From an uncultured Candidatus Saccharibacteria bacterium (GTDB lineage Bacteria; Patescibacteriota; Saccharimonadia; Saccharimonadales; Saccharimonadaceae): a stretch of 64,000 nucleotides of DNA. The stretch spans positions 1 through 64,000 of the forward strand of contig CAMVEA010000001.1 in assembly GCA_947166405.1 (NCBI GenBank), in the 5' to 3' direction. Position 1 is the first letter of the stretch. Every line of letters starts with the position of its first letter. The notes below the pieces were generated by a model that saw nothing but the letters and a program-made list of their open reading frames with translations, made no database searches and was not told the DNA's origin. Both the position numbers and the translations under genes were made by a program. Shown piece by piece: positions 38,290 through 46,216 of this stretch.

Positions 38290-38741
38290 AAAACCAAGAT
38301 TGGGTCTACTCAGACGCTGTCAAAGACCATTTTCTAAACCCCCGTAATTTTCTTATGGGCGACGAAAGTCAATTCAAGTATGATGCAGTTGGACAGGTCG
38401 GCAACCCTATTTGCGGCGATCAAATGCGGATGTATATCAAGGTTGACGATGGTAAAATCACCGACGTTCGTTGGAAGACCTATGGTTGCGCCTCGGCCAT
38501 CGCCTCCACTTCCGCCCTCTCTGAACTCATCAAGGGCAAAACTCTTGACGATGCTCTTCAGATTGATGCCAAGGCTATCGATGACTATCTTGGCAATCTC
38601 CCCAAGCACAAATTCCATTGTTCTGTGCTTGGGTCTGATGCCCTAAAAAACGCCATTGATAATTATCACAAGGCTCACCACTCTCAAGAAGGTTCCCTCA
38701 AGAAAGCTCGGCCACCCAAGGACGAACAGGCTAAGCCTTAA
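38277..38741 (+). CDS. IscU/NifU-type Fe-S scaffold protein
   Basis: 154 aa. The three cluster-ligand cysteines are present: VGNPICGDQMRMYI, TYGCASAIASTSAL and HKFHCSVLGSDAL. Basic C-terminal tail. It accepts sulfur from the overlapping upstream desulfurase. The 3' end overlaps the convergent flavodoxin gene by 11 bp. Confidence 0.93.
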   Translation: MSNLENQDWVYSDAVKDHFLNPRNFLMGDESQFKYDAVGQVGNPICGDQMRMYIKVDDGKITDVRWKTYGCASAIASTSALSELIKGKTLDDALQIDAKAIDDYLGNLPKHKFHCSVLGSDALKNAIDNYHKAHHSQEGSLKKARPPKDEQAKP

Positions 38742-39213
38742 GCGTATCAGTCCATTTTGCAATAGCACCGTCATTTGCATCTTGGAAGAAACGAACCCCG
38801 TCTTTCCAGTCCCCACCATTGGCTAGGTCGTGAAGCCGTACGTCGCTATCACCCAACCCAGAAGAGTGTGACGAGCAGAATGGATAAACAGTTTTACCAC
38901 TCCAGTCCACTGCCTTGACGAACGAGTCGGTTGCCCAGGCTGCAATTCCCCACCAGATCGGATAGCCCAATATTACTGTGTCATAATCAGCCCAGTTCGG
39001 AACATCTACCGATTCGAGTGGCACTTCGCGCATGTTTTCATCATGCTCACGCGTCGCCCTCGCATCATCATTGGTCCAGTCTAGGTCCGCTTCGCTGTAT
39101 ATCTCCTTCGGCACAATCTCAAATACATCCGCCCCCAGATTTTCGGCAATCTTCTCGGCAATTCGCTTCGTGTGCCCCTGCGCTGAATAGTATACTACAA
39201 TCGTTTTGCTCAT
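38731..39213 (-). CDS. Flavodoxin-like protein
   Basis: 160 aa. FMN phosphate loop YYSAQGHTKRIAEKIAE near the N-terminus, then YDTVILGYPIWWGIAAWATDSFV and CSSHSSGLGDSD, as in the Flavodoxin_4 group. Single-electron carrier or quinone/disulfide reductase partner; the redox partner is unknown. AGGAGG lies 4 nt before the ATG. Confidence 0.88.
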   Translation of the reverse strand: MSKTIVVYYSAQGHTKRIAEKIAENLGADVFEIVPKEIYSEADLDWTNDDARATREHDENMREVPLESVDVPNWADYDTVILGYPIWWGIAAWATDSFVKAVDWSGKTVYPFCSSHSSGLGDSDVRLHDLANGGDWKDGVRFFQDANDGAIAKWTDTLKA

Positions 39214-39285
39214 TATCCTCCTTTTTACTTATTTCTATTATACCACCATTTCAGCAAAAAAGCCCCTATAGGCTTTTCAAAGTAA

Positions 39286-39370
39286 TGGTGCCCGAGACTG
39301 GACTTGAACCAGCACGCCTTGCGGCATATGCTCCTAAGGCATACGTGTATACCAATTTCACCACTCGGGC
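39286..39370 (-). tRNA. tRNA-Leu (anticodon UAG), CCA encoded
   Basis: 85 nt. Acceptor GCCCGAG/CTCGGGC, discriminator A and encoded CCA, anticodon loop CTTAGGA (TAG), long variable arm (TGCCGCAAGGCG) and T loop TTCAAGT. The long variable arm marks it as class II Leu. TGATATAAT at 39380-39388 leaves only 1-3 nt of 5' leader. Confidence 0.96.
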
Positions 39371-39379
39371 ATATATCAC

Positions 39380-39388
39380 ATTATATCA
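39380..39388 (-). promoter_or_regulatory. Extended -10 promoter of tRNA-Leu
   Basis: TGATATAAT 9 nt before the first base of the tRNA, so the primary transcript would start almost at the mature 5' end. Confidence 0.55.
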
Positions 39389-39472
39389 CATTTTCTTGAA
39401 CCATTGAAGTAAAAGTGATAAAAACAAGTGAGTGAACAAGTAAAAATGAGCAACAAACAAAAATAAACACAA

Positions 39473-39510
39473 GCCATAAACAAGATTACCCAAGCAATCT
39501 CATTTATGGC
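39473..39510 (-). terminator. Terminator-like hairpin
   Basis: On the minus strand GCCATAAA T GAGATT gcttgggt AATCTT G TTTATGGC followed by a T-rich tract; lies directly after the Ser/Asn-rich surface gene. Confidence 0.6.
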
Positions 39511-39516
39511 CTAAAG

Positions 39517-40017
39517 CTAAGCTTCTTGCTTAATCAGATTTCGTGACGACAGGTAAGCTACTAATAAGCCCATCATTAGCGCAATTGGCAGAATCTCTTC
39601 TGGACCAGTAGATGGCATATTAGAGGCGCTGCTTACACTAGAATTGGCATTATTGCTAGACCCTGTGTTGGTTCCAGAGCTTGTTGAATTTGTGTTTGTA
39701 GTCGTCGAGCTATTCACTCCAGAATTAGAAGACGAACTACTATTACTAGAAGTGGAAGAATTGGCACTCGATGATGTCTGACCAGCCATCGTAGCAGCAT
39801 CTGCAATTCCACTTCCGTTCGAATTACTAGTTGTGTTGTTGTTGCTGTCAACCGTGGCGCTACTACTGGTGTTGTTGCTTGTGCTGTAATGTGATGATTT
39901 ATGAGTTGCTACGACAATAATCGCAACCACTAAAATCAAAATTATAATCACCGATACAGTCGCCACAGCTATAATTTTACGGCGTTCTTTTTTCTCCGCC
40001 TCTCCCTGATAATACAT
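39517..40017 (-). CDS. Ser/Asn-rich surface protein with sortase-like C-terminus
   Basis: 166 aa. A basic N-terminus leads into a membrane helix (IIAVATVSVIIILILVVAIIVVA), then about 90 residues of almost pure Ser/Asn/Thr. The C-terminus reads MPSTGPEEILPIALMMGLLVAYLSSRNLIKQEA. This has the order of a sortase signal (xPxTG motif, hydrophobic stretch, basic tail) with Met in place of Leu. Two hydrophobic ends could instead span the membrane twice. AGGAG precedes the ATG. Function unknown; no sortase gene is in the window. Confidence 0.65.
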   Translation of the reverse strand: MYYQGEAEKKERRKIIAVATVSVIIILILVVAIIVVATHKSSHYSTSNNTSSSATVDSNNNTTSNSNGSGIADAATMAGQTSSSANSSTSSNSSSSSNSGVNSSTTTNTNSTSSGTNTGSSNNANSSVSSASNMPSTGPEEILPIALMMGLLVAYLSSRNLIKQEA

Positions 40018-40169
40018 ATTTTAACTCCTTTAGATTATTATACCACACTTTTATTAAAAAAACAAGCCTAGCGACTCTCCTCGACTTAGTAACATCCCAA
40101 GAAGTTCACCAAAAAGGTTTTACAAGGGGCTTTTCATTGACTGTTTTTTGCATTTAAGCATAAAAATCA

Positions 40170-40178
40170 TGGTATAAT
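40170..40178 (+). promoter_or_regulatory. Extended -10 promoter, leaderless (WG-repeat protein)
   Basis: TGGTATAAT, 6 nt (ACAAAC), ATG. Confidence 0.7.
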
Positions 40179-40184
40179 ACAAAC

Positions 40185-41840
40185 ATGGATAGTGATAGCT
40201 TTGCCCCCAGCGGACAGGGGCAAGAAAACAATATGACTCCGCAAGAACCATCGGAACCTAATTCAATTCCAGAATCTGATTCTAATATGGGTTCAAATAT
40301 CGGTACTCCTGATTCAGAGTCAGCCCATGAATCAAACAGCGAATCAGCTCTCGAATCGGACAATGAGCCAACTGACGAACTAGCTTTCGAATCGGCTCAA
40401 GAGTCAACCCGAGAATCAGTCCAAGAATCGGACAATGGGTCGACCCAAAAGTCAATTCAAGAGCAGTCTCAAGAATCAGCTCATGGGTCAACTCAAGAAC
40501 ACCCTCAAGACTCGACCTCTGTTCAATCCAGGGAATCAACTTCGAGCCAGTCCACTGCATCAACTCAGCAATCCGCTGCAATTGATGCCACAACAAATGA
40601 TTCTATCAATAAACTAGCTTCATCACCTGTACGCTCTCCGAAGCGTAAAAATAAATTGCCAATAATAATCATATCGTGTTTGATCTTCATAGCACTAATT
40701 GTTGCACTTTTATTCCTGATTCCATTAGGTAATGGTAAAACTATTTGGCAATCAATTGGGGATGGTACTAATTCGCTTCAGACGGGCGATGAAGTCGAAA
40801 CTGGTGGTTACACATATTATGCCAATCTCGATTTACAATATGAGCCAGAAGACTATTTCTACGAGGGTCTAGCCAAGGGCTACGATTCGGACTACAATGC
40901 AGTTTTCTTGAATAATGCCGGCGAATTGGCTTTTACTGTCAAGCCGTCATATAGTATTCCATACGGTTATCATTTTGGCGACGGACTCATTGTGGCTCGA
41001 TGCAACAACGAAGACAATGAAACGGACTCCACGGTAGATTACGACAACCCCTACGGTTATATTGATAAAAGTGGTGAGCTAGTTATTCCCTGTAGCTTCG
41101 CTAGCGCTAGCAATTTTAAAAACGGTTACGCAGTTGTGTCCAGAATATCATTCACTGGAGAGCTCGTGAACCCATCAACTTATTCCGAGATCCGCGACGA
41201 AAAAGGCTATATAATAGAGACTGAACCTATGTCAATAGAACAAACCACCCAGCAATACGGCATCATAGATACTTCAGGAAAATTTGTTGTAGATTATCAG
41301 GACGATATGATAATAAGTGATGCCTCCACTTTTAAGGATGGGATCTATATGGCGCATGAACGAAGCTCTGATACGTCATATTGCTATAATTTGAAGGGGG
41401 AGAATCTTGGTGAGTATAATACTGAAAATAACAACTGCCAAATTGAGACATCAAAGCAAGATACTGAAGCTAAAAAAGCCATCAAGCAAGAGCTTCCAGA
41501 CGGTTACAGTCTCAGCGATTTCTCCGAAGGCGTAGCCTTGGTATTCTCTGCTAATCGTGACACGATGTATTTTGTAGATACTGATGGCAACACTCTATGG
41601 ACTGTAGACACAACAAATCTTATTAACATCGACGATTCTTATCATGGAGGATTGGTCTACGCTACTATCTGGGTTGGGCAAGGGTCGTTTCCAGGAGCCG
41701 ACGCTATAAACAACAACGAAAATCCCACAGAAGACTTCCAGGGAAACATTGTGCGAGTACTCTACGACCGCCAAGGGCGAATTGTTTTCAAATACAAGTT
41801 GAGAAACATGTCTAATGACAGTACCGACGAGAGCCAATAG
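40185..41840 (+). CDS. Membrane-anchored WG-repeat protein with Ser/Glu/Gln repeat tail
   Basis: 551 aa. Residues 1-145 are a degenerate tandem of (A/T)(Q/H)ES-type units (ESAHESNSESALESD, STQKSIQEQSQES), predicted cytoplasmic and disordered. One membrane helix follows at about 160-185 (LPIIIISCLIFIALIVALLFLIPLG). The external part has WG-type repeats (YGYIDKSGELVIPCSFASASNFKNGYAVV, QYGIIDTSGKFVVDYQDDM, EGVALVFSANRDTMYFVDTDGNTLW). WG repeats are thought to be binding modules; the ligand is unknown. Confidence 0.75.
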   Translation: MDSDSFAPSGQGQENNMTPQEPSEPNSIPESDSNMGSNIGTPDSESAHESNSESALESDNEPTDELAFESAQESTRESVQESDNGSTQKSIQEQSQESAHGSTQEHPQDSTSVQSRESTSSQSTASTQQSAAIDATTNDSINKLASSPVRSPKRKNKLPIIIISCLIFIALIVALLFLIPLGNGKTIWQSIGDGTNSLQTGDEVETGGYTYYANLDLQYEPEDYFYEGLAKGYDSDYNAVFLNNAGELAFTVKPSYSIPYGYHFGDGLIVARCNNEDNETDSTVDYDNPYGYIDKSGELVIPCSFASASNFKNGYAVVSRISFTGELVNPSTYSEIRDEKGYIIETEPMSIEQTTQQYGIIDTSGKFVVDYQDDMIISDASTFKDGIYMAHERSSDTSYCYNLKGENLGEYNTENNNCQIETSKQDTEAKKAIKQELPDGYSLSDFSEGVALVFSANRDTMYFVDTDGNTLWTVDTTNLINIDDSYHGGLVYATIWVGQGSFPGADAINNNENPTEDFQGNIVRVLYDRQGRIVFKYKLRNMSNDSTDESQ

Positions 41841-41853
41841 CCCACTAACCCTA

Positions 41854-42372
41854 TCAAGCCTTAACAAAAAACGAAATTGTCGCTCCTGCATAGGAGCGCG
41901 ATTTCTTTAGGCGTAAGCCATTAACTTCTGGTGCTTCACCGGGATGAGATAATACTAACACTCCATCTTCTTTGAGAAATGGCGTTAGCTTGTTGACTCC
42001 GTCCAAGTCATAATCATCGTATGGCGGATCTGCAATAATCACATCAAATCGCTCAGATGTTGTAAAATCCATAACATTTTGTGAAACTACTTCCGCCTCT
42101 GCTTCAATGGAATGTAGATTTTCTTTAATTGTCCGAACAGCGAGCGGTGTATTCTCAATGAACACTACTCGACTTGCGCCACGCGACAACGCCTCTATTC
42201 CAAGCGCCCCACTTCCAGCATAAGCATCCAGCACCACCGCCCCAGGCAGCGCATCTACAATTATATTAAATAACGCAATCCGCTCCCGCTCACCCATCGG
42301 ATGCGTCTTGCCCCCAGGCGTTGCGATCTTTCGCCCCCGATATTTTCCTGATGTAATTCTTACACTATTCAT
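41854..42372 (-). CDS. rsmD: 16S rRNA (guanine-N2)-methyltransferase RsmD
   Basis: 172 aa from MNSVRITSGKYRGRKIATPGG; the track's earlier starts are less like the family. SAM-binding VLDAYAGSGALGIEALSRG and catalytic IIADPPYDDYD. Methylates G966 of 16S rRNA in its E. coli homologue. No clear Shine-Dalgarno or leaderless promoter, so the start is the least certain part. It follows recG across a 131 bp palindrome. Confidence 0.9.
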   Translation of the reverse strand: MNSVRITSGKYRGRKIATPGGKTHPMGERERIALFNIIVDALPGAVVLDAYAGSGALGIEALSRGASRVVFIENTPLAVRTIKENLHSIEAEAEVVSQNVMDFTTSERFDVIIADPPYDDYDLDGVNKLTPFLKEDGVLVLSHPGEAPEVNGLRLKKSRSYAGATISFFVKA

Positions 42373-42396
42373 AATAAAGCTCATCAATTGATAAAA

Positions 42397-42527
42397 CTAC
42401 ACAATTCACCACAATCGAAGGACATAAAGAAAAAATCTATGATTTTTTCGCCGAAGGGGCGGAGCAATATGATAAAATCTTTGATTTATCATATTGCGAA
42501 GCTCCTGAGATGTGGTGAATTGTGTAG
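42397..42527. repeat. 131 bp nested palindrome between recG and rsmD
   Basis: Perfect 17 bp outer arms CTACACAATTCACCACA / TGTGGTGAATTGTGTAG enclose two hairpins: AAAAAATC-tat-GATTTTTT, and CAATATGATAAA-atctttga-TTTATCATATTG, the latter inside a GGAGC/GCTCC pair. The layout (outer arms plus two inner hairpins, about 120-130 bp) equals that of the elements inside obg and mnmA, although the sequence differs. Confidence 0.85.
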
Positions 42528-42533
42528 GTGCAA

Positions 42534-44666
42534 TTAGTTTAATGTTGTTATTTGTTGATATTTAGTTATTCCCTGCATCAACTCCTTATATTTTACCAGA
42601 TTCTCTGGGTTTTGCAAAAATCTCATCACGTCCTTCTGCGCCCTCGCAATCAGCTTTGTATCCGACAGCGATGCGATTCTAAGGTCCAGCGCCCCATGCT
42701 GCAGTGCCCCATATATCTCACCTGGCCCACGTAGTTTCAAATCGACTTCCGACAAATAGAACCCATCATTTGACTTCGTGAGCTCAAGCAGGCGCCGTGA
42801 CGGACGCAGATCCCCAGAAGTAAGCAAGTAGCAGTAGGCCGCCGAAGCACCCCTCCCTACTCGCCCACGCAACTGATGAAGCTGCGCCAAGCCATAGCTC
42901 TCGGCATTTTCAATCACCATTAAAGTCGCATTCGGCACATCTACCCCCACTTCCACCACTGTAGTAGATACCAAAATATCAATCTCGCCAGAGGCGAACC
43001 GCTCCATTATTAAATCTTTCTCCGCTGGCTTCATCTTGCCGTGCAAGAACTCCACCGTGGCCTTCGGAAACACTTCGCGTAGGCGCTTGCAACGTTTTTT
43101 TACTGAAGTCACCTCTGATGCGCTCTTGCCGATCGATTCATCAGAGCTCTTAGAGCCTCCGCCAGAACTCTTGTTGCCACCCCTACTCCCAGAGCTCTCA
43201 CCCTCTGGGTCTTCAATCGCCTTGCAAATCCAATAGATCTGCTGACCATGCGCCTTGTCGCCATGTTTCTTAGCATCTGGTGCAGAGCGCATAATTTCCT
43301 CCATCTTGGGATATAATACCTCACGAGTCTCCACCTCTGTAATGATAGAGGTAGCTACCAGTTGCCGACCTGCCGGTAACTCGTCTAGCACGGACGCATC
43401 CAAATCCCCAAACACCGTCAGCTGCAACGACCGCGGTATAGGGGTAGCCGTCATCGATAACAGATGCGGAGCCAACCCGGCGGGCGATTTTAACATTAGC
43501 CTCTGCCTCTGTTCTACCCCAAATCGGTGCTGCTCATCAATCACCACGAGCCCCAGCCGCACAAACTCCGTGTCATCGGTTAGCAGTGCATGAGTTCCTA
43601 TTACGAGATCAATCTCGCCCGCCTTTATGCTACGCTTCAAGTCAGTCTTTTTCTTGGTCGCACCAGTAAGAAGCGCCACTCTCACCCCTAAAGGTTCCAA
43701 GATTTTTGTCAGTCCCTCATAATGCTGAGCCGCCAGAATCGCCGTAGGCGCTAGCATCGCCACCTGCACCCCGCCAGTAAACGCCTCATACGCTGCAAGC
43801 CCTGCCACTACCGTTTTGCCCGACCCTACGTCCCCCTGTAGCAATCGATTCATCGGTACTTCACGCTCCATGTCCTGAAAGACCTCCCACGCCGCTCTCC
43901 GCTGCGCCCCTGTTAGCGCAAATGGCAATCTTGACACCAACTCCCGAATCCGCGCCGCCTCAAATTTCACCGGCTCCGCCCTCAGTTTTTCATTCTCCCG
44001 CCGATTTAACCGCGCCGCTAGAATCAACTCAAACAACTCTTCGTACGCCAAATAATTCCGAGCGCCCTCCACCGACTTCATCGTGTTTGGAAAATGTGCA
44101 TAAAACAGCGCCTTAGCCCGCGTCCCTGCCTTCACCGAGGGCAGCATATCTGGTATCTCAGCAAAAATCCCCCGCGATTTCCCCATCAAACGCTTATAAT
44201 CATGCGACTTCAACGCTCCATGAGCCACGTAGATAGGGCTTAGCCCCGTCGAGGGGTCTACCTCGGTCACCTCGGCGGCCGAAGGCGAGACGATGCTATA
44301 ACGCCCGTTTCTTAGCTCGTACGTCCCAGTAAAATAGTATTCCTTCTCTGGGCTAAACTGTTTCACCCTGTATCCTTGATTAAACCACACTACTTTCACC
44401 GCCCCTGTCGCATCCCTAATGACCCCCTCCGTAACAGATAGGTTGCGACGCCTCGCCCGCCTGGTTGACAAAGAGTCAATTCGCCCCTTTATCACTACTT
44501 TACCGGGCCGCATCTCGCGAATTGATGTCGGTGCCTCATAACTCTCATAATCCCTCGGCAAATTATACAAAAAATCCCGCACCGTCCGTATCCCGTACTT
44601 TTTCAGAGTCTCCGCCGTCTTCGGCCCAACTCCATTCAAATGTTCAACTGATGCGAACAAATCCAT
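42534..44666 (-). CDS. recG: ATP-dependent DNA helicase RecG
   Basis: 710 aa from MDLFASVEHLNGVG. Wedge/OB domain, Walker A LLQGDVGSGKTVVA, DEQH-type box VVIDEQHRFGVEQRQ, SMTATPIPRSL, and C-terminal VSTTVVEVGVDVPNATLMVIE with QLHQLRGRVGRG. Reverses stalled replication forks and branch-migrates junctions. A Ser/Gly-rich insert of about 35 residues (GESSGSRGGNKSSGGGSKSSDESIGKSASE) interrupts the region after QQIYWICKAIEDPE; its DNA contains a CCCAGAG/CTCTGGG hairpin. It starts 9 bp after a His-rich small ORF. Confidence 0.94.
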   Translation of the reverse strand: MDLFASVEHLNGVGPKTAETLKKYGIRTVRDFLYNLPRDYESYEAPTSIREMRPGKVVIKGRIDSLSTRRARRRNLSVTEGVIRDATGAVKVVWFNQGYRVKQFSPEKEYYFTGTYELRNGRYSIVSPSAAEVTEVDPSTGLSPIYVAHGALKSHDYKRLMGKSRGIFAEIPDMLPSVKAGTRAKALFYAHFPNTMKSVEGARNYLAYEELFELILAARLNRRENEKLRAEPVKFEAARIRELVSRLPFALTGAQRRAAWEVFQDMEREVPMNRLLQGDVGSGKTVVAGLAAYEAFTGGVQVAMLAPTAILAAQHYEGLTKILEPLGVRVALLTGATKKKTDLKRSIKAGEIDLVIGTHALLTDDTEFVRLGLVVIDEQHRFGVEQRQRLMLKSPAGLAPHLLSMTATPIPRSLQLTVFGDLDASVLDELPAGRQLVATSIITEVETREVLYPKMEEIMRSAPDAKKHGDKAHGQQIYWICKAIEDPEGESSGSRGGNKSSGGGSKSSDESIGKSASEVTSVKKRCKRLREVFPKATVEFLHGKMKPAEKDLIMERFASGEIDILVSTTVVEVGVDVPNATLMVIENAESYGLAQLHQLRGRVGRGASAAYCYLLTSGDLRPSRRLLELTKSNDGFYLSEVDLKLRGPGEIYGALQHGALDLRIASLSDTKLIARAQKDVMRFLQNPENLVKYKELMQGITKYQQITTLN

Positions 44667-44675
44667 AAACAAAAT

Positions 44676-44813
44676 CTAGTCACTTAACGGGTTCTTGATC
44701 TTATCTTTACCAAGATGCATTGCTTCATGGATTTTGTCATGGTCGTGAATGTCCTTATGGATTGTATCAGGATGGTTTAATAGGTTTTTGTGAATATCGT
44801 CATGGTCAATCAT
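44676..44813 (-). CDS. His/Asp-rich small protein (45 aa)
   Basis: Too short for the ORF track. AAGGAG lies 6 nt before ATG: MIDHDDIHKNLLNHPDTIHKDIHDHDKIHEAMHLGKDKIKNPLSD. Nine His and nine Asp in 45 residues with an (N/K)H-x3-IH-type periodicity suggest metal binding or an amphipathic helix. Family unknown. A TGGTATAAT sits in the last codons of trmD just upstream, and recG follows by 9 bp. Confidence 0.55.
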   Translation of the reverse strand: MIDHDDIHKNLLNHPDTIHKDIHDHDKIHEAMHLGKDKIKNPLSD

Positions 44814-44834
44814 TTTTTCTCCTTATTTAAGTGT

Positions 44835-45686
44835 TTATTCCATTATACCACTATGTTCTGCGCGCCACTTCGCAATCTCACCATGGTTGCCCGATAGTAG
44901 CACATCGGGGACTTTCATCCCACGAAAATCATAAGGCTTAGTGTACTGCGGATATTCCAAGTTGTCCCCATCCGAGAACGATTCAATCTCTGCCGAGTTT
45001 TCGCCGCCTAGCACCCCAGGAATCAACCGCACTACCGAATCAATAATAATGAGAGCTGGCAATTCCCCACCCGTCAGCACATATTTCCCCAGTGATATCT
45101 TGTAATCCACGATCGAGAGAATCCGCTCGTCATACCCCTCGTAGTGCGGGCACAGGATGATGTAGTGGGGGTTAATGGTGGAATCTGAAATCTGCTTTTT
45201 CTGAAGCATAAAGGTTTGATTTGAATTTTTAACACGTATATTCCTGCACCGAAGGTTCGACCTCCGGTCGACGGACCCGACAGGTTCGTCCCGTAGGGAC
45301 GGTTCTGCCGGCGTCCCAGCGTATGACGTGCTTAAAAATTCAAGTCCAGCTGAAGAAAAAGCAGATTCAGATTCCCCAGCAAATGCCCTAGCCATCTGCT
45401 GGTTCCAAATCTGCCCCACGGGGGTAGGCAGGATAACTTTCGCATTGGGATCAGCAGCTTTAACTGATTCAATCGCGGCAAATACTGGCTCACACCGAAG
45501 AAGCATCCCATCCCCACCCCCATACGGCGTGTCATCGACCGATTTGTGTGGCCCCAGCCCAAAATCTCGCAAATTCACAAACGAGAACTCTGCCAGCCCC
45601 TTTCGTACTGCCTTCTCCATCATCGATGACCTGAGATACGGCTCAATCGCCTCCGGAAACAAAGTGATAATTGTAAACCTGATCAT
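44835..45686 (-). CDS. trmD: tRNA (guanine-N1)-methyltransferase TrmD with in-frame palindromic insert
   Basis: 283 aa from MIRFTIITLFPEAIEPY; typical TrmD is about 230-250. It makes m1G37, which prevents frameshifting. SPOUT knot motifs: TPYGGGDGMLL, VILPTPVGQIWNQQMARAF, CPHYEGYDERI (usually CGHYEG) and YVLTGGELPALIIIDSVVRLIPGVLG. Residues about 105-169 have no counterpart and coincide with a 196 bp palindrome at 45180-45375. TGGTATAAT lies 7 nt before the ATG, so it is leaderless. The track's upstream extension is rejected. Confidence 0.93.
   Translation of the reverse strand: MIRFTIITLFPEAIEPYLRSSMMEKAVRKGLAEFSFVNLRDFGLGPHKSVDDTPYGGGDGMLLRCEPVFAAIESVKAADPNAKVILPTPVGQIWNQQMARAFAGESESAFSSAGLEFLSTSYAGTPAEPSLRDEPVGSVDRRSNLRCRNIRVKNSNQTFMLQKKQISDSTINPHYIILCPHYEGYDERILSIVDYKISLGKYVLTGGELPALIIIDSVVRLIPGVLGGENSAEIESFSDGDNLEYPQYTKPYDFRGMKVPDVLLSGNHGEIAKWRAEHSGIME
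45180..45375. repeat. 196 bp nested palindrome inside trmD
   Basis: Outer arms GGAATCTGAAATCTGCTTTTTCT (45180-45202) and AGAAAAAGCAGATTCAGATTCC (45354-45375) pair with one bulge. Inner arms TTGAATTTTTAACACGT (45221-45237) and ACGTGCTTAAAAATTCAA (45326-45343) pair with one bulge. The core contains GTCCC-GTA-GGGAC and CCGGAGGT-type segments also seen in the mnmA C-terminal element. Open in the trmD frame throughout. Confidence 0.88.
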
Positions 45687-45693
45687 ATCTATT

Positions 45694-45702
45694 ATTATAC
45701 CA
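45694..45702 (-). promoter_or_regulatory. Extended -10 promoter, leaderless (trmD)
   Basis: TGGTATAAT, 7 nt (AATAGAT), ATG at 45686. Confidence 0.65.
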
Positions 45703-45764
45703 CAAAAGCGAATTGAGCCATCGACCATTCAATGCTTAAAACCAGTAACATCATCATACTATGA

Positions 45765-45922
45765 CCAAAAAATGAAAGAGGCGACTCGCGTCTGCCTCTT
45801 TCTTGCTGTTACGCGCCCACCCGCGGGGCACATTGGTTTGTTTTAATCCGCTGTTTTTGTTTTTAATGAGTCTCCACACTCCACTAATCACTCAGTGGAA
45901 CCCCTGTGAAGCGTACCAGCTT
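45765..45922 (-). ncRNA. Candidate small RNA of about 150 nt (strong promoter to terminator, no ORF)
   Basis: On the minus strand TTGACA (45957-45952), 17 nt, TATTAT (45934-45929), then about 150 nt without a convincing ORF. It ends in the hairpin GAAAGAGGC-...-GCCTCTTTC (45774-45802) followed by ATTTTTT. Internal pairs such as TCCACT.../...AGTGGA are visible. I do not recognise 6S, SRP, tmRNA or RNase P signatures. This is one of two RNA-like units in the 530 bp gap between trmD and the lipoprotein gene. Confidence 0.55.
45774..45802 (-). terminator. Terminator of the candidate small RNA
   Basis: 9 bp stem GAAAGAGGC/GCCTCTTTC, with ATTTTTT following on the minus strand. Confidence 0.75.
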
Positions 45923-45928
45923 ATTACA

Positions 45929-45957
45929 ATAATAAAGCATAAGCGCCGAACTGTCAA
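45929..45957 (-). promoter_or_regulatory. Consensus promoter of the candidate small RNA
   Basis: TTGACA-17-TATTAT, one of the few complete -35/-10 promoters in the window. Confidence 0.7.
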
Positions 45958-46111
45958 GGGATTTTATCCACAATTTTTAGTTTTTTTGTTTAATCAACGT
46001 GCAAGCAGCCTAACACATGATTGAAAGATGAAAATAATAATTCAGCTAGAGCAACTAGCCCGAGCTTCACATCTGACAATTGTATGCATGAAAACTGATA
46101 ATACCGATATA

Positions 46112-46140
46112 TTGACCAAATGTCAAAAGTATGATACAAT
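46112..46140 (+). promoter_or_regulatory. Promoter of the lipoprotein gene
   Basis: TTGACC, 17 nt, TACAAT with TGa extension; leader of about 70 nt with AAAGGAG before the ATG. Confidence 0.65.
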
Positions 46141-46216
46141 CATAATCGCTTGCAATAGCAACGTAACTTAACAGGTGAAGGATTGGTATTGAGAATAGCT
46201 GAAAGGAGCAAATCTA

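Noticed and set aside
38931-39407. ORF containing VPETGLEPARLAAYAPKA
   Set aside because: This is the antisense translation of tRNA-Leu(UAG), a well-known false ORF.
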